A stretch of DNA of 64,000 nucleotides from Gaiella occulta (GCF_003351045.1 NZ_QQZY01000010.1:1-64000); one strand, 5' to 3'. Counted from the first letter of the stretch, positions 21,213 to 31,357 are shown. Program-made: numbers and translations. Notes: a model not told the origin generated them from the sequence alone.

Positions 21213-22447
21213 TGCCAACGACCGTCGACTGCGTCCAGATTGTGTCGGAGGAGACCCCTCGTCCTGAGGGCGCGGCCACGACGGCGCCATACCGGCTGTC
21301 GTCCGGCAACGTGCTGTGGCTGCCGGGCCAGACCGTGAAGCTGCGGCCGAACCCGCAGTTCCTGTCGCGCGACGACGAGCTGCGCGGCATCGAAGGCGCT
21401 GTCCCACAGCTTCTCGACCACTACGAGCCCGACCTGACGCTGAAGGTGCGCGCCTACCCCGACCTCCTCGTGTGGCTCCTCCAGGTGGTCGGCCTGACCG
21501 GCACCTACACCGCCGGCGGCGCCACCACAACCGACGCGAACAAGACGACCGCGACCGGCGTCAACGCCCTCAACTCCGCCGTCGTGAACGTCGCGTCGAC
21601 CGCTGACTTCCCCGCCTCGGGCACGTTCATCATGGGCGGCGTCGCCACCGCGTACACGGGGAAGACGGCGACGTCGTTCACGGGCTGCGGCGCCCACGCC
21701 GCGACCGTCGGCGGCGAGGCCATCAACGGCAACGCGCCCACCGGCACGAACAAGTGGGTGTTCGGCAAGCGCGGCGGCATCACCGCGAAGACCTTCCAGG
21801 CGCTGCTCGCCTTCGTCGACGAGGGCGTGTTCCTGAAGGGGCAAGGCTGCGGCCTCACCCAGCTCGGCATGGACGCAGAAGGGAACATCGACGCCTCCGG
21901 CCAGGCGCTTGTCGCCGCCCGCGTCGCTGACCCGAACCTGGCGCCGGCGTTCACGACGCAGGCGGTGCCGCACTTCCGCCGCGGCGACCTGTCGCTCTCC
22001 TGGCTGACCGGGTCCGGCACGACCGAGAACTTCTCCTTCCTGATCGCGAACCAGCTCACACCGAGGCGCACGCTGTCGCTCGCGACGCCCTCCTACTTCC
22101 CTGACGTGATGGAGCACGGCGACGACAAGGTCAAGCTGACAGGCGCGATCCCGAAGACGGTCCTCGACCCCGACGACTACGACGCCCTCGTCGCCGCGTC
22201 AACCTGGTCGGCGCGGGCGCGCTGGCAGTCGCCGAAGATGATCGGCGCCACCTCCTACCCGTACACGATGTGGATCGAGATGCCCGCCTGCCAGTACACG
22301 GACGGCGAGCCCGACGACCTCGCGAACAAGCGGCGGTTCGGCCAGACGCTGAACTACTGGGCGGCGTGGGACGAGGCGGCCGGCTACGACTTCCGGATCA
22401 CGCTCGTCAACGGGCTCACCTCCGCGCAGTGGGAGACGCTCGTATGA
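21212..22447 (+). CDS. Major tail (tube) protein
   Basis: 411 aa, GTG 21212. It precedes the chaperone and tape-measure genes, the standard place for the tube protein. An inserted Thr/Ala/Gly-rich stretch (residues about 105-180, with VINVASTADFPASG-like motifs) looks like a surface domain. The rest is beta-rich (KTVLDPDDYDALVAASTWSA; FRITLVNGLTSAQWETLV at the end). Confidence 0.75.
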   Translation: MPTTVDCVQIVSEETPRPEGAATTAPYRLSSGNVLWLPGQTVKLRPNPQFLSRDDELRGIEGAVPQLLDHYEPDLTLKVRAYPDLLVWLLQVVGLTGTYTAGGATTTDANKTTATGVNALNSAVVNVASTADFPASGTFIMGGVATAYTGKTATSFTGCGAHAATVGGEAINGNAPTGTNKWVFGKRGGITAKTFQALLAFVDEGVFLKGQGCGLTQLGMDAEGNIDASGQALVAARVADPNLAPAFTTQAVPHFRRGDLSLSWLTGSGTTENFSFLIANQLTPRRTLSLATPSYFPDVMEHGDDKVKLTGAIPKTVLDPDDYDALVAASTWSARARWQSPKMIGATSYPYTMWIEMPACQYTDGEPDDLANKRRFGQTLNYWAAWDEAAGYDFRITLVNGLTSAQWETLV

Positions 22448-22989
22448 GTGAGCTCGACCTCGACACGATCGCCCCCGACGACCGCAAGCTCATGATCACG
22501 CACGCCGGCCGGCGGTTCGAGCTGCCGATTCGCGGGTCGATGCCGATCCCACAGATGATCCGGCTGCTGCGCCTCGAGACGCGCCTCAACTTGGCTTTCG
22601 CCGGCGACAGCGACGAGGCTCTCGCCGACGTGTTCCAGCACGTCTACGACGAGATCATGAGCGTCGTGCGCGAGCGCACCCCGGACTGCCCCGACCTCGA
22701 GATCGACGAGCAGCAGGCGCTCGCGATCCTCGCGTTCGTCGCCGGCGACGACACGGTCGCGCAGGCCGTCACGGACGCGATCGCCGCCCCCGATCTTCCC
22801 GCGGGCGAACGGGTCGCGCGTGACGCGGGGGAGGTGGCAGCCGACGGGGCGACCCCTTTCGCGTCGAGGACGGTCTCGCCCACACCCTCGTCTGGCTCGG
22901 ACGCGTCAACCGGTGGGGGCCCGAGTGGTGGCGGGACGTCTCCTGGGGTGCCTTCCGACTTCACCTTCGAGACGCTTACGCCCGTCTAG
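22444..22989 (+). CDS. Tail assembly chaperone, unshifted product
   Basis: 181 aa, ATG 22444. The N-terminal 140 residues are helical (MIRLLRLETRLNLAFAGDSD, ADVFQHVYDEIMSVVRER). After the slippery site the zero frame reads as a low-complexity Ser/Gly/Pro tail to TAG 22987-22989. It corresponds to lambda gpG. Confidence 0.8.
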   Translation: MSELDLDTIAPDDRKLMITHAGRRFELPIRGSMPIPQMIRLLRLETRLNLAFAGDSDEALADVFQHVYDEIMSVVRERTPDCPDLEIDEQQALAILAFVAGDDTVAQAVTDAIAAPDLPAGERVARDAGEVAADGATPFASRTVSPTPSSGSDASTGGGPSGGGTSPGVPSDFTFETLTPV

Positions 22990-23138
22990 CCGAGTCCGAG
23001 TTTCCCAGTGGCGATCCGTCCGGCGACCGCAGATCGAGCGGGCCGACCTACGGGCCGCCCACCATGCAGGAGCTCCAGCAGATCCCGTGGCTGGGCGACG
23101 GCCCCGACCCGCTTGAGGAGCTCTTCCGTGCGTCCTGA
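22444..23138 (+). CDS. Tail assembly chaperone, -1 frameshift fusion (gpGT type)
   Basis: 231 aa predicted. At 22854-22860 the zero-frame codons ACC CCT TTC contain the heptamer C CCT TTC, a perfect X-XXY-YYZ slip site. After a -1 slip, decoding continues CGC GTC GAG: RVEDGLAHTLVWLGRVNRWG, then PEWWRDVSWGAFRLHLRDAY, PTMQELQQIPWLGDG, and TGA at 23136-23138. The shifted part has no start codon of its own but clearly codes. The fusion helps load tail tube subunits on the tape measure. Confidence 0.85.
22854..22860 (+). promoter_or_regulatory. Programmed -1 frameshift slippery heptamer
   Basis: C CCT TTC in the frame of the gene starting at 22444; both tRNAs can re-pair as CCC TTT after slipping. 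I did not identify a definite downstream pseudoknot. Confidence 0.8.
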
Positions 23139-23218
23139 GCGGCCTGATGGCATCGGTGTAGCATCGGCCGGCCGCCGCAGCGAAGAGGGCGGTTATAACG
23201 CCGCACGGGCGAAGTCCT

Positions 23219-26200
23219 GTGGCTAGAGTCGGGATCACGTTCGACGGGGTGTCGCGTGGCGCGGTGCGCGCCGCCCGAGAGACCTCGGCCGGCATCGACC
23301 ACGTCGGGAACGCCGCCCGCCGCAACGAAGGGAAGGTCGCGGCGTTCGGTGCTGGTGTGCGCCGGTCGATGCTGGGGGCGGCGGCCGCGATCGGGAGGGC
23401 CGGCGTCGTGGGCGGCGGTGTCGCGGCGGGAGGCCTCATCGGCTCGATCGTGTGGGCGGGCTTCAAGTTCGACGACCTGAAGCAGAAGTCGACGATCGCG
23501 TTCACGACGATGCTCGGCAGCGCGGCGAAGGCGAAGTCGTTCCTCGCCCAGCTGACGGGGTTCGCGAACCAGACGCCGTTCGAGCTGCCCGGGCTGATCA
23601 AGAGCTCGCAGCAGCTGCTCGCGTTCGGCTTCCAGGCCAAGCAGGTGGTCCCGACGTTGACAGCCGTCGGGAACGCGGTCGCGGGCATGGGCGGCGACCC
23701 GCAGGCGATGGACCAGACGATCCGCGCTATCGGCCAGATCCAGGCGAAGGGCAGGCTGATGGCCGAAGAGATGATGCAGCTGAACGAGGCCGGCACGTTC
23801 TCGTGGCGGGCGTTGGCGGAGGCGATCGGCACGTCGGTGCCGAAGGCGATGGCGTTGGTGCAGAAGGGCGCCGTCGGCTCGGACGCGTTCCTGGCCGCGT
23901 TCGCGGAGAACTCGAACAAACGGTTCGCCGGGATGATGGATAAGCAGTCGCGCACGTTCAGCGGCCTGCTCTCCACGCTGAAGGACAAGTTCTCGCAGAC
24001 GTCGGGCACGGTGATGCAGCCGTTCTTCGACTTGGCGGTGCGCGGCATGGAACGGCTCGTCGCGATCACAGGGACGCCGGAGTTCACGGCGGGAGTGCAG
24101 CGGCTCGCGAAATGGCTCGAGGAGCACGTCGTGCCCGCCCTGAAGAACATGGTCTCGTGGGTGGTCGGCAACCGTGACCGGATCGTCGGGTTCTTCCGTG
24201 ACGCGGCCCGCTTCGCGTTCGAGCTGGGCAAGGCGGTCGGCGACATCGTGTCGGGGCTGTCGAAGCTGTCGGGGGCGCTCGGCGGCTGGCAGAACACGGC
24301 CGAGCTCGCGTTCGGCGCCATCATGCTCGGCAAGGTGGCGAAGCTGCGCGTCGCCCTCGGCGGAGGCCCGGGCGGGCTCCTCGGAACACTCGCCATGCTG
24401 ACTCGCACGCCCTGGACGATCCCGATCGGCCTGTCGATCTTCAACCTGTCTGACAAGGGGAAGCGGTCGCGTATCGTCAGCGACGCCAAGCAGGGACTGC
24501 TCGGGTCCGCGCTGCTGGAGACGCTCTTCGGCACAGACTTCGGTGCCGGCAATCTCTTCGGCGGCCGCACGCAGGAGCAGTCCACCTCCCCGGGCGGAGC
24601 CGCCGGAGGCGCCGTCGGTCTGAACCCGATCGCGGGCCTTCCGGTCGGGAAGCAGGGCGCTCCCGCGTTCCCGCTTCCGGGGAGTCTCGCAGGCTCAAGC
24701 ATCATCGGCCGGCCCGGCGTGGGCACCCACAACGCACCGGACTGGCAGTCGCGCAACGCGACCGACATCGCCGCCGCCGCGAACACACCTGTGTTCAGCC
24801 CCGTCGACGGGCTCGTCCTCAATGTGCATGGCACAGACGGGATCCGCCGCTCGGGCAACAGAATCATCTTCGGATTCCAGATCACGATCCAGGGCCCCGG
24901 CGTAAAGGTGTTCATCACTCACGTGAAGGAGGTGCGCGTCCGGCCCGGCCAGGTCGTGAAGAAGGGCCAGATGATCGCACGCATCTACGACGCCGGCGCC
25001 GGCTCGCACCTCCACTTCGCGATCGACCAGGGCGACCCGAGCGTCTTCCTCGGCGACGCAGCTTCCAGGGTCACACGCAGCACCGACACGCCCTACGACT
25101 TCGGCGACGCCAAGGGCCTCGTCGGCGACGGCGCGAGCGCGGGCCCGAAGAAGACGCCCGCTGATCCTGCCGAGCGGGCGCGCGCGAGGTTCGGTCTCGG
25201 CGCGATCTCGAAAGCGCTCGGCCAGGTCGCAGACCAGAAGACGCGGGCGCAGCTCGCGAAGCGCGTCCGGCTGATCACCGGCGACCTCGTGTCGGCGGAC
25301 ACTGATCAGGAGATGAGTGCGATCACGAGCCGCGTGCAGAAGCTGAAGGATCGCCTCGCCGACGTCCTCGGCTCCCAGTCCGACCGGCAGAAGAAGGCCG
25401 CCGAGAAACTGCGAGATCGGATGCGGGAGGCGGCCAGGCGAGCGGTGGAGGCTGCTGCGGAGGAGGTGCGCCGCCGCCGCGACGTGTTCGCGCGCGCGTT
25501 CGAGACGGTCGCGGCGAAGGCGGCAGCGGTGTTCGACGCGAAGACGAAGCAGATGCTCGCCGGAGCCCGCGTGTCGCTGTTCGGTGTGCAGTTCGGGTCG
25601 GGCGACGAGACACCGGCGGAACGGGCTTTGCGGGAGTTCCGCGAGCAGCGCGACGCCGCCGCCGCCGCGGCGAAACGGGCCGATCTCGAGACGAGGGCGG
25701 CGGCCGGTGACCCTGACGCGGTCGCCGAGCTCGCCCAGCTCGCCCTCGACGAGAAGGAGAAGGCGCTCGAGAAGGAGGCGGCCGCGCAGCGGCAGGCCGC
25801 TGACGACGCGTTGGACGGCGAGCGCGCCCGCATCCAGGACGAGCGGGACGCTCTGCGCGACCGGTTCGTGGCGCGCCTGGACGAGATCAAGCGCGGCTTT
25901 GCTGACGAGACACTGACGGCCGCGGAGGCGCAGGAGCAGATGCTCGAGCTGCTCCGCTCCTATGACGTCGACTTCGCGGCCGCGGGCGCGCTCGTCGGAG
26001 CAGCGTTCGCGGACGGGTTCCGGCAGTCGCTCGGAGAAGCTGGGATCGCGGCGGCTGATGTCGCGTCGGCCGCCAACAATCTGCGTGGGGCGCGCGCCGG
26101 GCTGCCAACGTCGGGGAACCTGTTCGGCACCTTGGATCCGGCGATCGCGACCGCGATCCGCACGGGATCACGCGGCTACGGCTTCGCGCAGGGCGGCAGG

Positions 26201-26443
26201 GTGCCGGGCGTGTACGTGGGTCGCGACTCGGTGCCCGCACTGCTTTCCCCCGGGGAGACGGTGATCGACCGGTCTCTCACGCGGGCGCTTGAGCAGATGG
26301 TGTCGTCGGTCGGCTGGGGCGGCGTCAGCATCGTCGTGTCGGGTAACACGCTGCTCGGCGACGACATGTCGATCGCGCGGGAGCTCGCCCGCCGCGTCGA
26401 GCCTGAGCTGCGGCGGCTGATCAGCTACCGGGCGGAGCGCTGA
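23219..26443 (+). CDS. Tape measure protein with M23 peptidase domain
   Basis: 1074 aa, GTG 23219. N-terminal TP901-type tape-measure sequence (residues 1-330, e.g. FANQTPFELPGLIKSSQQLL and QAKGRLMAEEMMQLNEAGTF), then an M23/LytM peptidase domain with H504 and D516 and the HLHF motif (597-600), then long charged coiled-coil (residues about 650-900, e.g. RMREAARRAVEAAAEEVRRR). It sets tail length; the peptidase may open peptidoglycan during DNA entry. Confidence 0.9.
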   Translation: MARVGITFDGVSRGAVRAARETSAGIDHVGNAARRNEGKVAAFGAGVRRSMLGAAAAIGRAGVVGGGVAAGGLIGSIVWAGFKFDDLKQKSTIAFTTMLGSAAKAKSFLAQLTGFANQTPFELPGLIKSSQQLLAFGFQAKQVVPTLTAVGNAVAGMGGDPQAMDQTIRAIGQIQAKGRLMAEEMMQLNEAGTFSWRALAEAIGTSVPKAMALVQKGAVGSDAFLAAFAENSNKRFAGMMDKQSRTFSGLLSTLKDKFSQTSGTVMQPFFDLAVRGMERLVAITGTPEFTAGVQRLAKWLEEHVVPALKNMVSWVVGNRDRIVGFFRDAARFAFELGKAVGDIVSGLSKLSGALGGWQNTAELAFGAIMLGKVAKLRVALGGGPGGLLGTLAMLTRTPWTIPIGLSIFNLSDKGKRSRIVSDAKQGLLGSALLETLFGTDFGAGNLFGGRTQEQSTSPGGAAGGAVGLNPIAGLPVGKQGAPAFPLPGSLAGSSIIGRPGVGTHNAPDWQSRNATDIAAAANTPVFSPVDGLVLNVHGTDGIRRSGNRIIFGFQITIQGPGVKVFITHVKEVRVRPGQVVKKGQMIARIYDAGAGSHLHFAIDQGDPSVFLGDAASRVTRSTDTPYDFGDAKGLVGDGASAGPKKTPADPAERARARFGLGAISKALGQVADQKTRAQLAKRVRLITGDLVSADTDQEMSAITSRVQKLKDRLADVLGSQSDRQKKAAEKLRDRMREAARRAVEAAAEEVRRRRDVFARAFETVAAKAAAVFDAKTKQMLAGARVSLFGVQFGSGDETPAERALREFREQRDAAAAAAKRADLETRAAAGDPDAVAELAQLALDEKEKALEKEAAAQRQAADDALDGERARIQDERDALRDRFVARLDEIKRGFADETLTAAEAQEQMLELLRSYDVDFAAAGALVGAAFADGFRQSLGEAGIAAADVASAANNLRGARAGLPTSGNLFGTLDPAIATAIRTGSRGYGFAQGGRVPGVYVGRDSVPALLSPGETVIDRSLTRALEQMVSSVGWGGVSIVVSGNTLLGDDMSIARELARRVEPELRRLISYRAER

Positions 26444-26473
26444 CGAACTGAGACACAGGGAGGGTGATAGCTG

Positions 26474-27172
26474 ATGGCTGACGGCATACCAATCACTGCC
26501 GGTGCTGGCACGACGGTCGCGACAGACGACACGGGCGCGACCGGGCACGTGCAGCTGTTCAAGCTGGCGTACTCGGCGGACGGGTCGCCGACGCTGGTGC
26601 CGGCGGACGCGAACGGCCTGCTCGTGAACACGGAGCTGACGACCGCGGACGTTGACACGGGCGCGGGCACGGACACTCGTGCTGTGGTGGGGCTGGTGTT
26701 GGCTGCCGCGGGGGGCGGGCAGCTCGCCCCGGGCGACGCGACGAACGGGCTGAAGGTGCAGGTGGCGACGATGCCTGCGGCGGCGGACACGACGGACTCG
26801 ATTTCGGCGGCCGCGCAGACGGGCGTGCTGAAGTCTGGGCTCGCGTCGGTCACCGTGAAGAAGGCGAAGGCGAACGTTGCTGCGTCGACGACTGACAGCG
26901 TGCTTGTCGCGGCCGTGGCGGGCAAGAAGATCCGTGTCATCAGCGTGCGCTTGCACGCGGGCGGCACGGCCACCAACGTGACGTTCAACAGCAAGCCTGC
27001 TGGTGCTGGTGTTGCGATTTCGCCGACGTACGCTTGCGGCGCGAACGGCGGCCGGTCGGACTCGTCCCCGCAGGGAGATTTCGAGTTCGAGACGGCGGTG
27101 GGCGAAGAGTTGTCTGTGACGACGGGGGCGGGCTCCACGGTCGGCGTCGGCGTCTCGTACGTGGAGGTGTAG
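26474..27172 (+). CDS. Tail protein, 232 aa
   Basis: ATG 26474 with GGGAGG upstream. Beta-rich and Thr/Ala/Gly-rich (TAGAGTTVATDDTGATGHVQ; VLVAAVAGKKIRVISVRLHA; ETAVGEELSVTTGAGSTVGV). This is typical of minor tail or baseplate-decorating proteins. No specific family. Confidence 0.6.
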   Translation: MADGIPITAGAGTTVATDDTGATGHVQLFKLAYSADGSPTLVPADANGLLVNTELTTADVDTGAGTDTRAVVGLVLAAAGGGQLAPGDATNGLKVQVATMPAAADTTDSISAAAQTGVLKSGLASVTVKKAKANVAASTTDSVLVAAVAGKKIRVISVRLHAGGTATNVTFNSKPAGAGVAISPTYACGANGGRSDSSPQGDFEFETAVGEELSVTTGAGSTVGVGVSYVEV

Positions 27173-27175
27173 CGG

Positions 27176-28381
27176 GTGGCTTCGGTCGAACTTCAGACCG
27201 TCACGTCTTCGACCCCGTTCGTCCACGCACCAGGCCTTGTGAGGGCCGGGTCGCGCTACTACGCGATCTACGCCGACGGCACGAACCTCGTCTACAAATA
27301 CAGCGACGACAACATGGCGACATGGTCGTCGTCTGTGACTATCGCCACTGGGTCGGCCAACAACAAGCCCGCGGCGGTGTACGACGCGACTAACGGGCGT
27401 CTGAACATCTGCTACGCGGGCGGAAACTCGACGTCTACGTCGCTGCGTTTCCGTGCGATCACGACGAATGTCGCGTCCGGTGTTCCGGGGGCGTTGACAA
27501 CGGAGCAGACGATTGACGCTGGCGGCACCAATCTCGGCGTCATCTACCCGTACATCGTGCATTCGGACACGGCCACGAATCCGCGCTACTGGATTGTGGC
27601 GTTCAAGGTGACGGCGGCGTCTACGTATGAGACGCGCGCATGGTTCGTTGCCGCGGGCAGCGCTGCTGACACGGCGGCGAACTGGAGCACGACGAACTTC
27701 ACGAACGTGTTCGCTAATTCGAGCAGCAACACGCAGCGTGGCGCTGCTGCCGCATTCTGGACGGCATCCGGATCGCCGAAGTTGACGATCGTCTCGTTCG
27801 GCACGTCGGGGGTCCAGATGAAGTCGGTGACGTTCGACCCGTCCGCTGCCACGCCGACTCCGGGGACGATCACAACGTTCGGCACAGCACCAACGTCAGT
27901 TGACATTTTCGCGAACGGCCCGATGATCGCGGCCGCAGGCGTCACTGATGCGTGCGTCATGTGCTACACGGACACGTCGGGCAGCGGCACGGTCGCCTTC
28001 TACTCGACTTCTGACGGCACAACGTGGACGGCGCTCACGTCTGGGTCGGTAACAGGCGGACGTTGCTCGCTCGGGGTGTCCGCGGCAGGAGATGTGTACG
28101 CGGTACACACGGATACCTACGGTGCGATCGGCACGACGGCGCAGACGTTGAGCAGCCGCAAGATCGCGTCGCCGTACACGACGCTTGGCGCAGCATCAGC
28201 TTTTTCCGACACGGCGGGCAACCCGGTGTCTGTCGCGATCAGTCTCGGGTCGAGTCTGCTGGCGTGCTTGTATCGGGGCAGCACGGCGTCGCCGTACACA
28301 CTGCGGTCGGACTCCGTGTCGATCGCCGCGGCAGCGCCTGCCGCCGGCCCGCGGGACCTGCTGCTGCTTGGGGCGGGCTGA
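27176..28381 (+). CDS. Beta-propeller-like tail protein (BNR/Asp-box type)
   Basis: 401 aa, GTG 27176. Repeating blades of about 50 residues with an Asp-box-like YSDDNMATWSSSV near residue 41 and similar STSDGTTWTALTSG near residue 278. Sialidase-type catalytic Arg residues are not evident, so a glycan-binding tail adhesin is more likely than an enzyme. Confidence 0.65.
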   Translation: MASVELQTVTSSTPFVHAPGLVRAGSRYYAIYADGTNLVYKYSDDNMATWSSSVTIATGSANNKPAAVYDATNGRLNICYAGGNSTSTSLRFRAITTNVASGVPGALTTEQTIDAGGTNLGVIYPYIVHSDTATNPRYWIVAFKVTAASTYETRAWFVAAGSAADTAANWSTTNFTNVFANSSSNTQRGAAAAFWTASGSPKLTIVSFGTSGVQMKSVTFDPSAATPTPGTITTFGTAPTSVDIFANGPMIAAAGVTDACVMCYTDTSGSGTVAFYSTSDGTTWTALTSGSVTGGRCSLGVSAAGDVYAVHTDTYGAIGTTAQTLSSRKIASPYTTLGAASAFSDTAGNPVSVAISLGSSLLACLYRGSTASPYTLRSDSVSIAAAAPAAGPRDLLLLGAG

Positions 28382-30093
28382 TGGCGGGCGAGACAGACCT
28401 CGACCTCGACTTCGAGGCGGACGCCGTCGCGTCGAACGTGTCCAGCTTCAGCAAGTTCTCCGGGCTGGAGCGCAACTCCGCGCACCAGAACGCGGTCGTG
28501 TCATCGCCGGTGCGGTCGCCGCGCCTGCACGCCGGCTACTTCGAGGTGCATCCGGGCGACGTGTGGGCGGGCAACAACACGGTGCGCGCGCTCGCCAATA
28601 GGTCTGACACAGGCGAGACGACCGGGCAGGAGTACTGGTGGGCCGTCTCGTTCCGGGTGCCGTCGACGGTGAACCCGATCCGCGACAACCTCGTGTGGGA
28701 GCTGCACCATCCCGCGTCCCTCTACAATCTCGCGGCGCTCGGCGTCGCCCCGCACGCCATCCACCTGCGCAACGAGGCAGGCACGATGAAGGTCGAGTGC
28801 AGGGTGGCGGCCGGCAACGGCACCGTCGGTGTCGGCTACGCGAACTGGGCGCCGAACAACGTGCTCGCCACGCTCGTCTACGACGTGTGGATCTCCGTGC
28901 TCGTCCACATCGTGTTCACGGAGACGTCGACCGGCACGATCGAATACTGGATTGACACGACCGGCACCGTCGACTCGACGTTCGGGACCGGGGCGCCCGC
29001 CTACTCGCAGTATTCGGCGCAGACGATGCCGTACTGCAACTCGGCGAACGTCCACAACGTCTCCCTCTACACGGAGGTCGGCCTGTACACGGGCGGCTCG
29101 ACGACGGACAAGCAGTCGATCATCTACGTGGACGGGGTGTGGCGGCGGCGCACCCGAGCGGACGCGGTCGCGAAGCTGACCGGCGGCGGGTCGAGCCCCG
29201 CGAACCCGAACGACGCGCAGCCTGCCGGCTACCTGGGCGGCAACTACACCGTCACGGGCTCATCGCTGAACGGGTCGCAGGCGGACAAGCAGCGGTGCTC
29301 TAAGATCCTCGTGCCGACGACCGGCACCGTCAACCAGCTGCGCGTCTACATCGAGCCGCAGGCTGTCGTCGGGACGGAGCTGGTCAAGCTGGCGGTGTGG
29401 CGCGGCACGAGCGCAGACCCGTCGGGCGCGCCGGTCGGCACGACTGCCGAGCTTGCGTTCACGTCATCCTCGCCGGCCGGATGGTATGTCGCGGATGTGC
29501 TGACGCCGTTCGCGGTCACCGCGGGCGAGACCGTGTGGGCGGGCATGATCAACGGCGGCGCGGCGAACATCGCGTTCGAGCGGTACGCCGTCTCCGCAGG
29601 CGCGTTCCGGCTGATGGCGGCACCGTACGCGAACGGGCCGATCGCCTGGGATACCGCCGCCGACCAGGTGTTCGACCTCGACCAGTTGATCAACCTGATC
29701 GGCACCGCCGGCGCAGGCACCGCCCCGGCGAACACGGTGCCACCGACGGTGGGCGGCGCGGCCCAGGTGGGACAGTCGCTCACAGTGGCGAGCATCGGCA
29801 CTTGGACGGGCTCGCCGTCGACGTTCGCCTACCAGTGGCGGCGCAACGGCGTGGCGATCTCGGGCGCGACAACGTCCACCTACGTGTGCTCGACCGCCGA
29901 TATCGGCAGCACGATCCGCTGCACCGTCACCGCCGCCAATGCGACCGGCTCCGCGTCCGCCGACACGGCCGACACGGCCGCGGTCATCGCGGCCTACGCT
30001 CGGATCATCGGCCTCGCCACGTCCGGCCGCACGTCCGCGCCTCGCACCGTCGGACCCGGCCGCACCGCAGGACAGGGAGGCGGCGGCGGATGA
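28381..30093 (+). CDS. Tail fibre/spike protein, polysaccharide-lyase-like plus Ig-like domain
   Basis: 570 aa, ATG 28381 (TGATG). Residues 1-245 form a jelly-roll-like module with EYWWAVSFRVPSTVNP and RDNLVWELHHPAS, reminiscent of polysaccharide lyase folds. A middle beta domain follows (VNQLRVYIEPQAVVGTELVK). Residues about 455-535 are an Ig-like repeat (QSLTVASIGTWTGSPSTFAY QWRRNG). Probably receptor binding; catalysis not shown. Confidence 0.65.
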   Translation: MAGETDLDLDFEADAVASNVSSFSKFSGLERNSAHQNAVVSSPVRSPRLHAGYFEVHPGDVWAGNNTVRALANRSDTGETTGQEYWWAVSFRVPSTVNPIRDNLVWELHHPASLYNLAALGVAPHAIHLRNEAGTMKVECRVAAGNGTVGVGYANWAPNNVLATLVYDVWISVLVHIVFTETSTGTIEYWIDTTGTVDSTFGTGAPAYSQYSAQTMPYCNSANVHNVSLYTEVGLYTGGSTTDKQSIIYVDGVWRRRTRADAVAKLTGGGSSPANPNDAQPAGYLGGNYTVTGSSLNGSQADKQRCSKILVPTTGTVNQLRVYIEPQAVVGTELVKLAVWRGTSADPSGAPVGTTAELAFTSSSPAGWYVADVLTPFAVTAGETVWAGMINGGAANIAFERYAVSAGAFRLMAAPYANGPIAWDTAADQVFDLDQLINLIGTAGAGTAPANTVPPTVGGAAQVGQSLTVASIGTWTGSPSTFAYQWRRNGVAISGATTSTYVCSTADIGSTIRCTVTAANATGSASADTADTAAVIAAYARIIGLATSGRTSAPRTVGPGRTAGQGGGGG

Positions 30094-31349
30094 GCCTACT
30101 CCTGCTGCTCCGGCAGACTGCAGCAGCGTCCGTGGGGATCGCGCTTGCGACCGCGAAGGCCGAGATCTCCTGGTCGGCCGCCCCACGCGGATCGTTCGTC
30201 CTCAACACCTCCGCGTTGGACAGCACTGCCACGCTCGGCATCAGCGCGTTCGACGACGCCTTCGGCGGCCCCTACGACGACATCACACCCTACCTCGACG
30301 AAATCACCATCGAGAGCGGCCGCTCCGACGACATCGCCCTCCTCAACGAGAGCAGCTGCACGCTCGTGCTCCGCGACCGCACAGGCCTGTTCTCGGCCGA
30401 GAACCCTGCCTCACCACTGTACTCGGACATCGCCGCGCGTCTCCACCCGGTGCGCGTGAGCATGACAGTCGCCGGCACGACCTACCGGCAGTTCTACGGC
30501 TGGGCGCGCCGCATTCGCTGGCAGCCCCGGCGGCGGTCAGGCTACACCACGATCGAGTGCGTCGACCTGCTGTACTGGCTTCGCCGCACGAGCCCGACGA
30601 TCGCGGCGACCGGACCGACCACGGTCGGCGCGGCGATAGGATTGATCCTCGATGCGGTCGGCTGGATCGACCCGGCGATGCGGTCGATCGCGACCGGCGA
30701 CCCGATCGCGAACTTCTCAGCGGACGGGTCGAAGACCGCTCTGACGCTGATCCAGGAGCTCCTCGACTTCGAACGCGGCGTCTTCTGGGTTTCCGGCAGC
30801 GGCGTCGCGACCTACGAGACGCGCCATGCGCGCGCGTTGAAGCTGACGGCCGGCACGATCGCGAACGAAATGCAGGCGGTCGGCCCGGGCGTCGACGCCG
30901 ACCGAGTGCGGACGAAGGTGACGGTCACCCGCACCGGAGGCGTCCCCCAGGTCGTGGAGGACGCGGCCGCTGCGAACCTGTGGGGGCCGTCTGACGGCGA
31001 CTCGATCGTCTCCTCCTACCTTGCGTCGGACGCGCAGGCGGCCGAGCTCGGGAACTACGTGATCTCGCAGACGAAGAGCCCGCGGTCGCCGCTGCGGTCG
31101 CTCGAGTTCGACGGCCGCACGACCGCGCTTCTCACGCAGCTGCTCGCCCGCGAGTTCGGCGACAAGGTGACGGTCACGGAGGCGGCTGGCGGGACGGCCG
31201 GCAGCTTCCACGTCGAGCAGCGCCGGCTGAAGGTGTCGGCGGGATCACGGCTTGTTGAGGGCTCGTGGATCGTGTCGCGCGCGTCGGCGAACACGGTGTT
31301 CGTGGTCGACACTTCCGCGTTGGACAGCGGCGCCGTGGTCGCCTACTAG
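30090..31349 (+). CDS. Minor tail protein, 419 aa
   Basis: ATGA overlap with the fibre gene. PYLDEITIESGRSDDIALLN, LRDRTGLFSAENPASPLY and FYGWARRIRWQPRRRSGYTT are typical of actinophage minor tail proteins that connect tail tip parts. A short repeat, TSALDS, occurs near both ends (about residues 41 and 408), encoded by near-identical DNA (TCCGCGTTGGACAGC). Confidence 0.7.
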   Translation: MSLLLLLRQTAAASVGIALATAKAEISWSAAPRGSFVLNTSALDSTATLGISAFDDAFGGPYDDITPYLDEITIESGRSDDIALLNESSCTLVLRDRTGLFSAENPASPLYSDIAARLHPVRVSMTVAGTTYRQFYGWARRIRWQPRRRSGYTTIECVDLLYWLRRTSPTIAATGPTTVGAAIGLILDAVGWIDPAMRSIATGDPIANFSADGSKTALTLIQELLDFERGVFWVSGSGVATYETRHARALKLTAGTIANEMQAVGPGVDADRVRTKVTVTRTGGVPQVVEDAAAANLWGPSDGDSIVSSYLASDAQAAELGNYVISQTKSPRSPLRSLEFDGRTTALLTQLLAREFGDKVTVTEAAGGTAGSFHVEQRRLKVSAGSRLVEGSWIVSRASANTVFVVDTSALDSGAVVAY

Positions 31350-31357
31350 GAGGGCGC

